NCBI GenBank assembly: GCA_015057835.1
Contig: SVDL01000013.1
Span: 1 to 32,530, forward strand
DNA: 32,530 nucleotides
Reading direction: 5' to 3'
Origin: Lachnospiraceae bacterium
GTDB lineage: Bacteria > Bacillota > Clostridia > Lachnospirales > Lachnospiraceae
Of the stretch, positions 32,454-32,530 are shown piece after piece (the first letter of the stretch is position 1; each line of letters begins with the position of its first letter). Position numbers and translations under genes: made by a program. The notes beneath the pieces are model-generated. The model saw nothing but the letters and a program-made list of their open reading frames with translations. It did not search any database and had not been told where the DNA came from.

Positions 32454-32530
32454 TGCACTAGTCAACGAAAAGTAGACATAGTTTTTAGTCTTTCATCAAC
32501 GTTTATAAGGTGTGATACTCCCTATACTGC
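32454..32530. mobile_element. Right copy of 77-bp terminal inverted repeat, probable insertion-sequence end
   Basis: This is the exact reverse complement of bases 1-77. It cuts the last 64-bp unit soon after GGCATGTCAA-like sequence, at a different point of the unit from the left junction. The two copies face the same element end inward, so the elements outside would be inverted relative to each other, or the end is a shared assembly node. Confidence 0.6.

Noticed and set aside
1-32530. Complete composite transposon or integrative element
   Set aside because: There is no transposase, integrase, relaxase or attachment site, the cargo is metabolic, and the exact 77-base length of the repeat fits an assembly node. 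Not excluded, but not supported.

Overview
The window reads as a contig from an anaerobic Firmicute, most likely a gut Lachnospiraceae-type Clostridium. The reasons are strong AGGAGG-type ribosome sites, an acidic repeat-rich lipoprotein with a clostridial look, iron-sulfur flavoproteins, butyrate kinase, PucR regulators and moderate to high GC. No species can be named. No rRNA, tRNA, CRISPR array, integrase or complete transposase was seen.

Ends. The first 77 and last 77 bases are perfect reverse complements, and identity stops exactly at base 78. Just inside each end lies an array of a 64-bp tandem unit (four copies left, six right, same direction on the + strand) with compensating palindromic arms. 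The simplest reading is that both arrays are interrupted by the same end of a multi-copy insertion sequence. Because 77 is a common final assembler k-mer, the contig probably stops there for assembly reasons.

Region 1 (364-6504): a NapH-like membrane ferredoxin, a large TIR-transmembrane-beta-propeller protein with its own good promoter, a convergent acidic lipoprotein, a broken gene start and a DUF1801 protein. Region 2 (6536-10815): a minus-strand sugar-acid operon (glucarate dehydratase gudD, a DHDPS-family enzyme, a transporter remnant, an M42 peptidase), with a YbaK/EbsC-type deacylase divergent from it. Region 3 (10835-16347): a PucR regulator divergent from a UroD-superfamily methyltransferase-like gene and two MFS transporters.

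Region 4 (16398-30406): a second PucR gene is divergent from a long minus-strand operon. In transcription order this holds a UroD-like protein, a small barrel-like protein, an iron-sulfur flavoprotein with zinc ribbon, a PhlC/SCP2-type thiolase homologue, a DUF35 partner, an acyl carrier protein, a phosphate acyltransferase, butyrate kinase, a NuoG/GltD fusion, a NuoF-like ferredoxin protein, a fumarate-reductase-type flavoprotein and a DUF1097 membrane protein. I infer an uncharacterised anaerobic catabolic pathway. In it an acyl group is released by a thiolase/DUF35 pair, possibly onto the carrier protein, and converted to acyl phosphate and then to ATP. Electrons would pass between NAD(P)H, iron-sulfur proteins and an FAD reductase. 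The substrate is unknown. Region 5 (30407-32453): a triple GC-rich hairpin, a membrane-anchored M20 peptidase and the right repeat array.
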